A program made the position numbers and the translations under genes. DNA of 62,542 nt from Pseudomonas sp. QTF5 (GTDB lineage: Bacteria; Pseudomonadota; Gammaproteobacteria; Pseudomonadales; Pseudomonadaceae), in NCBI RefSeq assembly GCF_000512695.2, contig NZ_AZRW02000037.1, positions 1-62,542 of the forward strand, given 5' to 3'. Below, in pieces: positions 1 to 8,288 of the stretch (position 1 is the first letter of the stretch; every line of letters begins with the position of its first letter). Under the pieces are notes generated by a model, which was not told where the DNA came from, did no database searches, and saw nothing but the letters and a program-made list of their open reading frames with translations.

Positions 1-4
1 GCCC

Positions 5-61
5 CCTGCGAAAGCTTAGTGGGCGATCGCAGGGGGCGGCGGGGGTAGCCATTTCATTATT
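5..61. repeat. 57-bp inverted repeat, left copy
   Basis: Bases 5-61 are the exact reverse complement of 62486-62542, the last 57 bases of the window. The copies diverge immediately inward (base 62 versus 62485). The left end also forms a hairpin: positions 1-10 pair with 28-37 (GCCCCCTGCG with CGCAGGGGGC). It lies beyond the trmO terminator, and no gene is seen in it. I do not recognise the element. Two explanations fit: a dispersed chromosomal repeat present in both orientations, or contig ends sharing an assembly-graph k-mer. Confidence 0.9.
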
Positions 62-77
62 GGTTTGGCGTAGACCA

Positions 78-117
78 TAAAAAGCCCGCGTTGCCTTAAG
101 GCTGCGCGGGCTTTTTT
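78..117 (-). terminator. Intrinsic terminator of trmO
   Basis: A GC-rich hairpin (AAAGCCCGCG with CGCGGGCTTT) has A-runs on one side and T-runs on the other. It starts about 20 bases past the trmO stop codon. It can work for the minus-strand gene and is close to symmetrical, so it could also stop traffic from outside the window. Confidence 0.85.
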
Positions 118-134
118 ATGCCGGACGAAATTTC

Positions 135-836
135 CTACGTGTTGGATACGGGAATGACTTCGAGGACGCGGATCATGCCGGCTTCCGGGTAATGCCAGCG
201 CACATCCACATCCCAGAACTGCGCGCCATATTCCCTTTCCGGTGCAGGAATCTGGTACGCCGGGCGTGGGTCTTGTGCCAGGCATTGCTCGATCAGCTCG
301 ACCAAGGGCTCATCAAGCCGCTGAGCGTGGCCGTGAGCCTGTTGCAGCGCTGAGTCTGTCCACTGCACGGGAATCAACTGCGGCGGGGCACTAGCGATGC
401 TGTTGGATGCCGTGTCGATGATATCGGCGTAGGGCACGTAAGGTTTGATGTCGAGAATCGGTGTGCCGTCCAGCAAGTCGATGCCGGAGATCCACAGCCG
501 ATTGGCTTCGACTTTGTCCAGTTTGACCACCGATTGACCGATGCCATTGGGCCGGTGCGTTGCCCGAGTGGCGAACACACCCATGGATTTGTTGCCACCC
601 AGACGCGGAGGGCGGACTTTCAGGCGTGGTTTTTCTTCCAGGGCCTGATGGAACAGGAACAACAGCCAGACATGGCTGACCTGTTCCAGCCCCTGTACCG
701 CATCACCCTGATCGAACGGCGCCACCAGCTCCAGCACGCCTCGAGCGGCCGGGGCCAGTTGCGGCTGGCGCGGAATGGCGAACTTCTCCTTGAAACAGGA
801 GCGCACGAAGCCGATGGGGGAAACGTTGTAGGTCAT
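135..836 (-). CDS. trmO: tRNA m6t6A37 methyltransferase TrmO (TsaA/YaeB family)
   Basis: TrmO uses S-adenosylmethionine to N6-methylate the t6A37 base in threonine tRNAs and acts in the cytoplasm. The 233-residue product has the length of E. coli TrmO (235). It carries the family signature RATHRPNGIG at residues 91-100 and the conserved DIKPYVPYAD segment at about 129-138, which belong to the single-sheet TsaA fold. The ATG at 836 was chosen because MTYNVSPIGFV matches the family N-terminus; the frame stays open upstream only through REPIN sequence. It is monocistronic, with a terminator at 78-117. Confidence 0.93.
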   Translation of the reverse strand: MTYNVSPIGFVRSCFKEKFAIPRQPQLAPAARGVLELVAPFDQGDAVQGLEQVSHVWLLFLFHQALEEKPRLKVRPPRLGGNKSMGVFATRATHRPNGIGQSVVKLDKVEANRLWISGIDLLDGTPILDIKPYVPYADIIDTASNSIASAPPQLIPVQWTDSALQQAHGHAQRLDEPLVELIEQCLAQDPRPAYQIPAPEREYGAQFWDVDVRWHYPEAGMIRVLEVIPVSNT

Positions 837-912
837 GGTTTGGGGTCGAGGCGGGGTGTGGGCGGGCATGATAACCCGATCGGCCCTTGGGTCGGTGGTG
901 ACTGACAGATTG

Positions 913-1009
913 CCTTCGCGAGCGAGCCCGCTCCCACACTGGATTTCCTGTGACCACACCATTTGTGGCGAGCATAAATCCAGTGTGGAAGCGGGCTTGC
1001 TCGCGAAGG
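913..1009. repeat. REPIN (paired REP palindromes)
   Basis: Two inverted REP sequences (CTTCGCGAGCGAGCCCGCTC and GAAGCGGGCTTGCTCGCGAA) are separated by about 45 bases. The arms extend into a complementary TCCAGTGTGG/CCACACTGGA segment. It lies between the trmO start and the rhlG stop. In Pseudomonas these are non-autonomous elements mobilised by RAYT transposases; no RAYT gene is present in this window. Confidence 0.9.
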
Positions 1010-1021
1010 CCGCACCACGGA

Positions 1022-1792
1022 TTAAAGGCTGAACCCACCATCCAAAGGAATAATATTCCCAGTCATATACGCCCCAGCCGTACTCGCCAGACTGATCGCC
1101 AACGCCGCCATCTCTTCCTCCCGCCCCCAGCGCTTCATCGGAATCAACGCCGTATCCTCGGCCAACGCCTGCTCATCATTCCCGATGTGCTGAGTCATCT
1201 TGCTCGGGAAACGCCCCGGTGCAATCACGTTGACGTTGATGTGCTGGCTCACCAGCTCCCGCGCCAGAATCCGCGACAGTTGATGTAGGGCAGCCTTGCT
1301 CGGGCCGTAGGCATAGGCCTGTTCGCCAAAGGAAGAAATCCCGGCCACCGAACCAATGTTGATGATCCGCGCCGGATTCGCCGCCGAACCAGCCTTGCGC
1401 AGCAGCGGCAGAAATTGCTGGATGCAGTTGAACACCGAGGTCACGTTGAGCTGCATGACCTTCTCCCAACCCTTGACCGGGTAACTCTCCAGCGGCTCGC
1501 CCCACGTGGTGCCGGCGTTGTTCACCAGAATATCCAGATGGCTGATCTGTTCACCCAGCCGAGTGGCCAATTGCAGCACACCTTCTTCAGTGGCCAGATT
1601 GGCTGACACCGCGTGGCAACGGCCGAATGCGCTCAGTTCATCAGCCGTTTTCTGGCAGGCTTCGGCATCTCGGGCGCAGACGTACACAGTGGCGCCAGCC
1701 TCGACATAAGCCTTGGCGATCATTTTGCCGATACCGCGGGTGCCGCCAGTCACCAGAGCGGTGCGGCCTGCGAGAGAAAAATACGGGTGCAT
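1022..1792 (-). CDS. rhlG: SDR-family NADPH-dependent 3-oxoacyl reductase, RhlG-like
   Basis: This 256-residue classical short-chain dehydrogenase has a Rossmann TGGTRGIG at 15-22, NNAG at 91-94, a catalytic Ser near 148, and the YxxxK pair Y162/K166. The N-terminus MHPYFSLAGR and long internal stretches match my recollection of P. aeruginosa RhlG, described as a beta-ketoacyl reductase linked to rhamnolipid and PHA precursor supply. Strains of this group often carry rhlG without the rhamnolipid genes, so its real substrate here is open. It stands alone, flanked by REPINs on both sides. ATG at 1792. Confidence 0.88.
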   Translation of the reverse strand: MHPYFSLAGRTALVTGGTRGIGKMIAKAYVEAGATVYVCARDAEACQKTADELSAFGRCHAVSANLATEEGVLQLATRLGEQISHLDILVNNAGTTWGEPLESYPVKGWEKVMQLNVTSVFNCIQQFLPLLRKAGSAANPARIINIGSVAGISSFGEQAYAYGPSKAALHQLSRILARELVSQHINVNVIAPGRFPSKMTQHIGNDEQALAEDTALIPMKRWGREEEMAALAISLASTAGAYMTGNIIPLDGGFSL

Positions 1793-2158
1793 AGGGCGAG
1801 TCCTGAGAGCTGAGGGTCAGTACACCCTAGTCGTCAGCCGTCAGAAGCGGAGCCACTATTTTTGCGCGGAATGAGGGTCTATACAGCCTTGAGCGGCCAC
1901 GGCCCGTGTAGGAGCACGGCTTGCTGGCGAAGGCGTTTTGAAGATTGCCTTCGCGGGCAAGCCTTAATGCCAGTCAGTTAAGGTGCGAAACCTGTGGGAG
2001 CGGGCTTGCTCGCGAAGACGGCGGCATAGTCAACATTGATGTCGCCTGATACACCGCTTTCGCGAGCAAGCCCGCTCCCACATTGAATTGCGCTTAACTG
2101 ACTGGCATTAGTTAGGGCAAGCCTCGCTCCTACAGGGACCGTGGCGTTCGTGGGCGAT
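1793..2158. other. Intergenic region filled by nested repeats
   Basis: This 366-base gap has no credible gene. Its right two thirds consist of an old REP pair (1906-1963 and 2124-2136) interrupted by a small inverted-repeat element that itself carries a complete REPIN. The rhlG promoter must lie in 1793-1900, but no clear -35/-10 pair stands out. Confidence 0.75.
1964..2114. mobile_element. MITE-like element carrying a REPIN, inserted in a REP
   Basis: Near-terminal 18-bp perfect inverted repeats TAATGCCAGTCAGTTAAG occur at 1965-1982 and, reverse-complemented, at 2093-2110. They enclose a complete REPIN (1993-2082). The whole is flanked by a 9-bp direct repeat GGGCAAGCC (1955-1963 and 2115-2123). 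Removing one copy and the insert restores a continuous REP arm, CTTCGCGGGCAAGCCTCGCT. The direct repeat therefore looks like a target-site duplication. There is no coding capacity for a transposase. Confidence 0.75.
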
Positions 2159-2629
2159 TTACTGCGGGCGAACGCGCAGAGTCAGGCCTTTGAGGAAGTT
2201 GCGCAGCAACTGGTCGCCGCAGGTGCGGTAGTTGGTGTGGCCGAACTTGCGGAACAGCGCGCTCAGCTCAGGCTTGGACACCGGGAACTCGGCCGCCTTG
2301 AGGATCGCGTGCATGTCGTCCTCTTTCAGCTCGAAGGCCACACGCAGCTTCTTCAGGATGATGTTGTTGGTCACCGGCACTTCGATCGGCTGCGGCGGAC
2401 GGCTTTCGTCCTTGCCGCGCTTGAAGATCACCAGGCCATCGAGGAAATGTGCCATGACCTCGTCCGGGCAGCGTACGAAGCCTTCCTCGTCTTCCTCTTT
2501 CTTGTCGAGGTACGTCAGCAGGTCTTCCATGGACACGTCCATGCCACCGATCTTGATGATCTCGATGACTTTCTTGTCGCTGATGTCGAGCATGTAGCGC
2601 ACGCTGCGCAGTACGTCGTTATGAATCAT
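2159..2629 (-). CDS. yehS: DUF1456 family protein YehS
   Basis: The 156-residue cytoplasmic protein has the same length as E. coli YehS. It contains two copies of the DUF1456 helical repeat, about residues 1-75 (MIHNDVLRSVRYML, DVSMEDLLTYL) and about 85-150 (NNIILKKLRVAFELKEDDM, CGDQLLRNFLKGL). Function is unknown. It is probably transcribed alone or downstream of the pseudouridine synthase gene, 75 bases upstream on the same strand. ATG at 2629. Confidence 0.9.
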   Translation of the reverse strand: MIHNDVLRSVRYMLDISDKKVIEIIKIGGMDVSMEDLLTYLDKKEEDEEGFVRCPDEVMAHFLDGLVIFKRGKDESRPPQPIEVPVTNNIILKKLRVAFELKEDDMHAILKAAEFPVSKPELSALFRKFGHTNYRTCGDQLLRNFLKGLTLRVRPQ

Positions 2630-2704
2630 GGTGTGCAGTCCTGATATTCAGCAGTGGGCGCCGCATAAGCAGCGGCGCCGAAATGTATGGCGGCGTGAAA
2701 AGTC

Positions 2705-3415
2705 TTAGAACTTCTCTTTGCCGGACAGGTAGCGCCATTGCCCCAAAGGCACTTTGCCGATGGACACGCCGCCGATGCGGATGCGGCGGATGGCGACGAC
2801 CTTCAGGCCTACAGCCTGGCAAAACAGGGCGATCACACCCGGTTGTGGGTTCTTCATCGCAAAACGCAGGCGGTTTTCGTTCTGCCAGCTGGCTTTGACC
2901 GGCGGCAGTTCCTTGCCCTTGTACGTCAGGCCGTGATTCAGGCGATTGAGGCCGTGAGCCACCATGTCGCCTTCAACTTCGACCACATACTCTTGCTCGA
3001 TCTTGGCGGAGTCTGCAGTGAGTTTGCGCAGGATCTTCCAGTCCTGGGTGAACACCAGCAGACCGCTGGCATTGGCCTGCAGATCGGTGCTGGCGGTCAG
3101 GCGCAGGAAGTGGCCCTTGAGCGGGCGTTTGCCGTAGCGGTGTTCTTCGCTCAGGGTCTCGGCGCTGATGGTCGCCATGGCCGTTTCCGCGTCCATGCCC
3201 GCAGGCACGTTGAACAGGATGGTCACCGGCTCCGGCGCAGTGGCCTTGGCTTCGGGATCGAGCTCGACTTTTTGGGTGTCGACCTTGAACTGCGGCTCGT
3301 CGATGACTTCACCGTCCACGGTGACCCAGCCGCCCTCGATGAACAGCTCAGCCTCCCGACGGGAACAGCCGACGAGTTCGATGAGGCGTTTGGAGAGACG
3401 AATCGGGTCAGTCAT
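2705..3415 (-). CDS. S4-domain RNA pseudouridine synthase (RsuA/RluF-like)
   Basis: This 236-residue enzyme predicted to isomerise uridine to pseudouridine in rRNA (or tRNA) has an N-terminal S4 RNA-binding domain at about residues 5-50 (RLSKRLIELVGCSRREAELF). The catalytic domain follows. The usual GRLDxxTxGLLLxT motif appears in diverged form as a STDLQANASGLLVFTQD stretch near residue 125, so the catalytic Asp is kept but the preceding Arg is changed. The conserved RRIRIGGV motif lies near 215. It resembles Pseudomonas RluF-like proteins, but which RNA site it modifies cannot be read from sequence. The ATG at 3415 was chosen because upstream residues are not conserved-looking. Confidence 0.82.
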   Translation of the reverse strand: MTDPIRLSKRLIELVGCSRREAELFIEGGWVTVDGEVIDEPQFKVDTQKVELDPEAKATAPEPVTILFNVPAGMDAETAMATISAETLSEEHRYGKRPLKGHFLRLTASTDLQANASGLLVFTQDWKILRKLTADSAKIEQEYVVEVEGDMVAHGLNRLNHGLTYKGKELPPVKASWQNENRLRFAMKNPQPGVIALFCQAVGLKVVAIRRIRIGGVSIGKVPLGQWRYLSGKEKF

Positions 3416-3499
3416 GACAGGGCCGTAACAAAAAAGGGGTGGGCATTGTACCTGCCTGGCGCCGGTTAATCCCGGCTCCATTTGCGCTGCACAGCTTTT

Positions 3500-3590
3500 T
3501 GTGGGAGCGGGCTTGCTCGCGAAGGCGGTAGATCAGTCAATTTATCTGTTGAATGACACACCGCATTCGCGAGCAAGCCCGCTCCCACAT
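3500..3590. repeat. REPIN
   Basis: TGTGGGAGCGGGCTTGCTCG is followed about 40 bases later by its inverted partner CGAGCAAGCCCGCTCCCACA. It sits between the GNAT stop and the pseudouridine synthase start. Confidence 0.93.
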
Positions 3591-3605
3591 TTGTTCCGTG
3601 TTGTG

Positions 3606-4079
3606 TCAGCCATGCTGTGAACTTTGCTGGTTTTGGCGCAAACGCATATGCAGCAACGGATAGGGCTGCCCCATGCCATCGACTTCCGAGCGACCGATCA
3701 CCTCAAAGCCCTGTTTGAAGTAAAACCCCAAGGCCTGCGGGTTTTGCTCGTTGACGTCCAGTTCATCGGCGTTCAGGTGTTCCATGGCGTAGCGCAGCAA
3801 TAGCTTGCCCAGGCCCTTGCCGCGATGCGCCGGGTCGATGAAGAGCATTTCGATTTTGCCCGCCGCGACGCCGGCGAACCCGGTGATGTGCTGGTGCGAG
3901 TCTTTGGTGCAGATCAGCATCACCGCGTCGAGGTAGCGGGTCAACACCAGGTTCTTCAGCAGTTCGATGTAGCTATCGGGCAGAAAGTCATGGGTGGCGC
4001 GCACCGAGGCCTCCCACACTTGGGTGAGTTCTTCGTAGTCGCTCTGTTTCGGTGTGTGAATGACTGAGTGTTGGCGCAT
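3606..4079 (-). CDS. GNAT N-acetyltransferase, YjaB-like
   Basis: The 157-residue GNAT enzyme is predicted to transfer an acetyl group from acetyl-CoA. The acetyl-CoA pyrophosphate loop is visible as HRGKGLGKLLL at about residues 89-99, after the beta4 strand KIEMLFIDP. The C-terminal strand pair includes NEQNPQALGFYFKQGFEVIGRS. The N-terminal VWEASVRATHDFL and the NEQN...GFEVIGRSEVDGMGQPYPLLHM end closely follow E. coli YjaB. The acceptor is unknown. The ATG at 4079 was chosen by that similarity. Confidence 0.85.
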   Translation of the reverse strand: MRQHSVIHTPKQSDYEELTQVWEASVRATHDFLPDSYIELLKNLVLTRYLDAVMLICTKDSHQHITGFAGVAAGKIEMLFIDPAHRGKGLGKLLLRYAMEHLNADELDVNEQNPQALGFYFKQGFEVIGRSEVDGMGQPYPLLHMRLRQNQQSSQHG

Positions 4080-4139
4080 GCCCGCTGGCCTCTCTTCCGT
4101 GGATGACGCGAGTTCTTTCTCCCACAAAACGATAGACGT

Positions 4140-4177
4140 AAAAAAGCCCCGCATCTCGTCAAGAGAGCGGGGCTTTT
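4140..4177 (-). terminator. Intrinsic terminator of rimO
   Basis: Hairpin AAAAGCCCCGC ... GCGGGGCTTTT with flanking A- and T-runs begins 14 bases beyond the rimO stop codon, between rimO and the downstream GNAT gene. Confidence 0.85.
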
Positions 4178-4190
4178 GTATTTTTTGCGT

Positions 4191-5528
4191 TTAGATCTGT
4201 TCAGCCCACAGGTCGTATTCGTCAGCGTCGGTCACTTTGCACCAGACCTTGTCGCCTGGCTTCAAGTTGCTGCCGTTGTCGATGAACACGTTGCCGTCGA
4301 TTTCCGGGGCGTCGAAGAAGCAACGGCCGACCGCGCCTTGCTCGTCGACTTCATCGACCAGCACTTCGATTTCACGGCCGATGCGCATTTGCAGGCGTGC
4401 CGAGCTGATCGCTTGCTGATGCGCCATGAAGCGGTCCCAGCGGTCTTGCTTGACGTCGTCCGGAACGATCTCCAGGTCCAGGTCATTGGCCGGTGCGCCT
4501 TCGACCGGCGAGTACTGGAAGCAGCCGACGCGGTCCAGCTGGGCTTCAGTCAGCCAGTTCAGCAGGTACTGGAAGTCTTCTTCGGTCTCGCCGGGGAAGC
4601 CGACGATGAAGGTCGAACGGATGATCAGGTCCGGGCAGATTTCGCGCCAGTTCTTGATCCGCGCCAGGGTCTTGTCTTCGAAGGCCGGGCGTTTCATGGC
4701 TTTCAGGACTTTCGGGCTGGCGTGCTGGAACGGGATGTCCAGGTACGGCAGGATTTTACCGGCGGCCATCAGCGGGATCAGCTCGTCGACGTGCGGGTAC
4801 GGGTAAACGTAGTGCAGACGCACCCAGACGCCGAGGGTGCTCAGGGCTTCGCAGAGTTCGGTCATGCGGGTTTTCACCGGCGCGCCGTTCCAGAAGCCGG
4901 TGCGGTATTTCACGTCGACGCCGTAGGCGCTGGTGTCCTGGGAAATCACCAACAGCTCTTTAACGCCGGACTTGACCAAGCGCTGGGCCTCATCGAGCAC
5001 ATCACCGACCGGACGGCTGACCAGTTTGCCGCGCATCGACGGGATGATGCAGAAGCTGCAACTGTGGTTGCAGCCTTCGGAAATCTTCAGGTACGCGTAG
5101 TGGCGCGGGGTCAGTTTGATCCCTTGCGGCGGCACGAGGTCGATCAGCGGGTTGTGATCCTGACGCGGCGGCACAACGGCATGCACGGCGTTGACCACTT
5201 GCTCGTACTGTTGCGGACCGGTCACGGCCAATACGCTTGGGTGGACGTTGCGGATGTTGCCTTCTTCGACGCCCATGCAGCCGGTCACGATGACCTTGCC
5301 GTTTTCCTTGATGGCTTCGCCGATCACTTCAAGGGACTCGGCCTTGGCCGAGTCGATGAAGCCGCAAGTGTTGACCACCACGACGTCCGCGTCCTGATAG
5401 GTGGACACAACGTCATAGCCTTCCATGCGCAGCTGGGTAAGGATGCGCTCGGAGTCGACCAGTGCTTTAGGGCAACCCAGGGAAACGAAGCCAACCTTTG
5501 GATTGGCCGGCGCAGGAGTGGTGGACAT
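4191..5528 (-). CDS. rimO: Ribosomal protein S12 methylthiotransferase RimO
   Basis: RimO is a radical-SAM enzyme that adds a methylthio group to the beta carbon of an aspartate in ribosomal protein S12. The 445-residue product has the N-terminal UPF0004 domain with cluster cysteines C19, C55 and C84. It then has the radical-SAM triad C153, C157 and C160 (CNHSCSFC) and a C-terminal TRAM domain (about residues 375-445) beginning near GREIEVLVDEVDEQG. All six cluster cysteines are present. ATG at 5528, preceded by an AGGTTAG-type RBS on the minus strand. It is divergent from kup and has its own terminator. Confidence 0.96.
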   Translation of the reverse strand: MSTTPAPANPKVGFVSLGCPKALVDSERILTQLRMEGYDVVSTYQDADVVVVNTCGFIDSAKAESLEVIGEAIKENGKVIVTGCMGVEEGNIRNVHPSVLAVTGPQQYEQVVNAVHAVVPPRQDHNPLIDLVPPQGIKLTPRHYAYLKISEGCNHSCSFCIIPSMRGKLVSRPVGDVLDEAQRLVKSGVKELLVISQDTSAYGVDVKYRTGFWNGAPVKTRMTELCEALSTLGVWVRLHYVYPYPHVDELIPLMAAGKILPYLDIPFQHASPKVLKAMKRPAFEDKTLARIKNWREICPDLIIRSTFIVGFPGETEEDFQYLLNWLTEAQLDRVGCFQYSPVEGAPANDLDLEIVPDDVKQDRWDRFMAHQQAISSARLQMRIGREIEVLVDEVDEQGAVGRCFFDAPEIDGNVFIDNGSNLKPGDKVWCKVTDADEYDLWAEQI

Positions 5529-5818
5529 GTCTAACCTCGGTATTGGGTGACGCCTCCAGCCGAAGACGGCAAGGCGACAGACGGGCGCTATGTTGCGCCC
5601 TCTGGTCAAAAAGTGCGCAATTCTAGCGATGGGCGGCGCACTTGACCAGCTTTATGCGGGGAAATACGACGAGTGCTGCGCTATGCTTCGCGCCTTTACG
5701 CTTTACCGATTCTCTATAGTCAATAAAACGTCTGTAACAACAAGTAAAACAGCGCATGCTGCACGGCAAAGCATAGTGCTCTTTCAAAGAAATCCGGGTT
5801 TGGTAACAGGAGTGGTGG
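5529..5818. other. Divergent intergenic region rimO/kup
   Basis: This 290-base region carries the promoters of both genes. It is more AT-rich around 5700-5780. I see no REPIN, no obvious operator palindrome and no recognised riboswitch. Confidence 0.6.
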
Positions 5819-7720
5819 ATGGGTCAGGCAAGTAGTCAGGCGGCGGGTGCCGAGCATTCGGCGGCGAAGCCGATCGGCATGCTGGTCGCGGCGGTCGGGG
5901 TGGTTTATGGCGATATCGGCACAAGCCCGTTGTACACCCTCAAAGAAGTGTTTTCCGGTGGCTATGGCGTGCCGGTCAACCATGACGGCGTGCTGGGCAT
6001 TCTGGCGCTGATCTTCTGGTCGCTGATCTGGGTCGTCTCAATCAAATACATGATGTTCGTGCTGCGTGCCGACAACCAGGGTGAGGGCGGGATCATGGCC
6101 TTGACCGCGCTGGCCCGACGGGCAGCGGCGGGGCACGCCAGGTTGCGCATGTTGCTGGTGGTTTGCGGGTTGATCGGTGCGGCGCTGTTTTATGGCGACA
6201 GCATGATCACTCCGGCAATTTCCGTGCTGTCGGCGATTGAAGGCCTTGGGCTGGCATTCGATGGCATCGACCACTGGGTAGTGCCGCTGTCGCTGGTGGT
6301 GCTGGTGGCATTGTTCCTGATTCAGCGCCACGGTACGGCGCGGATCGGCATTCTGTTCGGGCCGATCATGGTCACCTGGTTTCTGGTGCTCGGCGCATTA
6401 GGCGTATATGGCATCAGTCAGCACCCGGAAGTGTTGCAGGCGATGAATCCGGTGTGGGGCGTACGTTTCTTCATGGTTCACCCAGGCATGGGGGTCACGA
6501 TTCTTGGCGCCGTGGTGCTGGCATTGACCGGTGCCGAGGCGTTGTACGCCGACATGGGCCACTTCGGTCGCAAGCCCATCGCCCGGGCCTGGTTCATTCT
6601 GGTTCTGCCAGCGCTGGTACTGAACTACTTCGGCCAGGGCGCATTGCTGCTCGGTGATCCGGAAGCCGCCCGTAACCCGTTCTATCTGCTGGCGCCAAGC
6701 TGGGCGTTGATCCCGTTGGTGGGATTGTCGACGATGGCCACGGTGATTGCCTCGCAAGCGGTCATCTCCGGTGCATTCTCCCTGACCCGTCAGGCGATCC
6801 AGCTCGGCTACATTCCGCGCATGCACATCCAGCATACGTCCAGTGCCGAGCAAGGCCAGATCTACATCGGTGCGGTGAACTGGTCACTGATGGTTGGCGT
6901 GATCCTGCTGGTATTGGGCTTCGAGTCCTCCGGCGCGTTGGCTTCGGCCTACGGCGTGGCGGTGACCGGGACCATGCTGATGACCACCATCCTGGTGTCG
7001 GCGGTGATGCTGCTGCTGTGGAAATGGCCACCGGTTCTCGCGGTTCCGGTGTTGCTGGGTTTCCTGTTGGTGGACGGTCTGTACTTCGCCGCCAACGTGC
7101 CGAAAATCATTCAGGGCGGTGCGTTCCCGGTGATTGCCGGTATCGCGCTATTCGTGTTGATGACCACCTGGAAACGCGGCAAGCAATTGTTGGTGGAGCG
7201 ACTGGACGAGGGCGGGTTACCGCTGCCGATCTTCATCAGCAGTATCCGCGTGCAGCCGCCGCATAGGGTCCAGGGCACGGCTGTGTTCCTTACCGCTCGC
7301 CCGGATGCCGTGCCTCACGCGCTGTTGCACAACCTGCTGCATAACCAGGTGCTGCACGAGCAAGTCGTGTTGCTGACAGTGGTGTACGAAGACATCCCGC
7401 GCGTCCCGCCGCAACGGCGTTTCGATGTCGATTCCTACGGCGAAGGGTTCTTCCGGGTGATCCTGCACTTCGGCTTCACCGACGAGCCGGACGTGCCTGA
7501 GGCCTTGAAACTGTGCCATCTGGATGACCTGAATTTCAGTCCGATGCGCACCACCTACTTCCTCAGTCGCGAGACGGTCATCGCCTCCAAGCTCGAAGGC
7601 ATGGCCCGCTGGCGCGAGACGTTGTTCGCCTTCATGTTGAAGAATGCCAATGGTAATTTGCGGTTCTTCAATTTGCCGCTGAATCGGGTGATTGAGTTGG
7701 GTACGCAAGTCGAAATGTAA
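5819..7720 (+). CDS. kup: Low-affinity potassium transporter Kup (TrkD)
   Basis: Kup imports K+ with protons across the inner membrane. The 633-residue protein matches the KUP/HAK length (E. coli 622). The signature GVVYGDIGTSPLYTLKEVF lies at about residues 27-45. A second conserved stretch, LRADNQGEGGIMAL, follows near 82, then about ten further hydrophobic segments and a hydrophilic C-terminal domain from about 470. The ATG at 5819 follows an AGGAG-type RBS (aacaggagtggtgg). It is monocistronic, with a terminator at 7729-7768. Confidence 0.96.
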   Translation: MGQASSQAAGAEHSAAKPIGMLVAAVGVVYGDIGTSPLYTLKEVFSGGYGVPVNHDGVLGILALIFWSLIWVVSIKYMMFVLRADNQGEGGIMALTALARRAAAGHARLRMLLVVCGLIGAALFYGDSMITPAISVLSAIEGLGLAFDGIDHWVVPLSLVVLVALFLIQRHGTARIGILFGPIMVTWFLVLGALGVYGISQHPEVLQAMNPVWGVRFFMVHPGMGVTILGAVVLALTGAEALYADMGHFGRKPIARAWFILVLPALVLNYFGQGALLLGDPEAARNPFYLLAPSWALIPLVGLSTMATVIASQAVISGAFSLTRQAIQLGYIPRMHIQHTSSAEQGQIYIGAVNWSLMVGVILLVLGFESSGALASAYGVAVTGTMLMTTILVSAVMLLLWKWPPVLAVPVLLGFLLVDGLYFAANVPKIIQGGAFPVIAGIALFVLMTTWKRGKQLLVERLDEGGLPLPIFISSIRVQPPHRVQGTAVFLTARPDAVPHALLHNLLHNQVLHEQVVLLTVVYEDIPRVPPQRRFDVDSYGEGFFRVILHFGFTDEPDVPEALKLCHLDDLNFSPMRTTYFLSRETVIASKLEGMARWRETLFAFMLKNANGNLRFFNLPLNRVIELGTQVEM

Positions 7721-7728
7721 GCCACATG

Positions 7729-7768
7729 AAAAAGCCCCCGTTGCCATGAAGGTAGCGGGGGCTTTTTT
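7729..7768 (+). terminator. Intrinsic terminator of kup
   Basis: Hairpin AAAAAGCCCCCG ... CGGGGGCTTTTTT lies directly after the kup stop codon. Confidence 0.9.
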
Positions 7769-7804
7769 GTGTGGCTTACATTTTTTGGAGTCAAGGAGAT
7801 CCCC

Positions 7805-7894
7805 TGTGGGAGCGGGCTTGCTCGCGAAGACGGACTCACATTCAACATTGATGTCGCCTGACGGTACGCTTTCGCGAGCAAGCCCGCTCCCACA
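7805..7894. repeat. REPIN
   Basis: Inverted REP pair TGTGGGAGCGGGCTTGCTCG / CGAGCAAGCCCGCTCCCACA with the common spacer motif ATTCAACATTGATGTCGCCTG. It lies between two convergent terminators. Confidence 0.93.
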
Positions 7895-7919
7895 GGGTAT
7901 TTGCGGTGTCTGCTGGAAT

Positions 7920-7948
7920 GAAAAAGCCGCGTGATTACGCGGCTTTTC
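7920..7948 (-). terminator. Intrinsic terminator of the DUF3077 gene
   Basis: AAAAAGCCGCGTGATTACGC pairs into a GCCGCGT/ACGCGGC hairpin with flanking A and T runs, about 15 bases past the stop codon. Confidence 0.85.
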
Positions 7949-7961
7949 CGTCCCTGTGCCT

Positions 7962-8288
7962 TTACTTGCTTTCAGGTAGCTCTTCTTCAGATTCAGTCTT
8001 TGTCCGAGCAGGTCGCGGTGTCAGTACCTTCACCACATCATCAATCACTGCCTTGGACATAGCCGTCAAATAATGCGCGGCCCAGGCGTGGCGGTCGGTG
8101 TCTTTTATGTAGGCTGCATCCTCGGTAAATGATTTGGCGAGGAACAGCAGGTCGGAGGCTTGTGACAATGCATCAACGATGGGGACGCCGGCGCGGACGT
8201 TGAACAACGCCTGATCCGAGCAGTAGATGAGCGGGGTGAGGCCGATGGTTTTTAGTTCTGAAATCGCGGATGAATCAAATTTAGTCAT
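7962..8288 (-). CDS. DUF3077-type small protein
   Basis: The 108-residue cytoplasmic protein resembles the DUF3077 family, which is widespread and often multicopy in Pseudomonas. The core RAGVPIVDALSQASDLL at 32-48 and the helix HYLTAMSKAVIDDVV at 72-86 are typical; the tail is charged (EEELPESK). Function is unknown. The ATG at 8288 follows an AGGA box about eight bases away. Upstream lies a highly structured leader (8289-8500). It borders the restriction island and is transcribed in the same direction as hsdS, but has its own long leader, so it is probably a separate unit. Confidence 0.8.
   Translation of the reverse strand: MTKFDSSAISELKTIGLTPLIYCSDQALFNVRAGVPIVDALSQASDLLFLAKSFTEDAAYIKDTDRHAWAAHYLTAMSKAVIDDVVKVLTPRPARTKTESEEELPESK

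Noticed and set aside
4176..5534. Long open frame (452 codons) antisense to rimO
   Set aside because: It mirrors RimO codons in GC-rich DNA, with low-complexity Asp/Val/His-rich translation, no RBS and no family features.
5529..5818. Riboswitch in the kup leader
   Set aside because: No recognisable aptamer pairing; c-di-AMP control is not expected in Pseudomonas.
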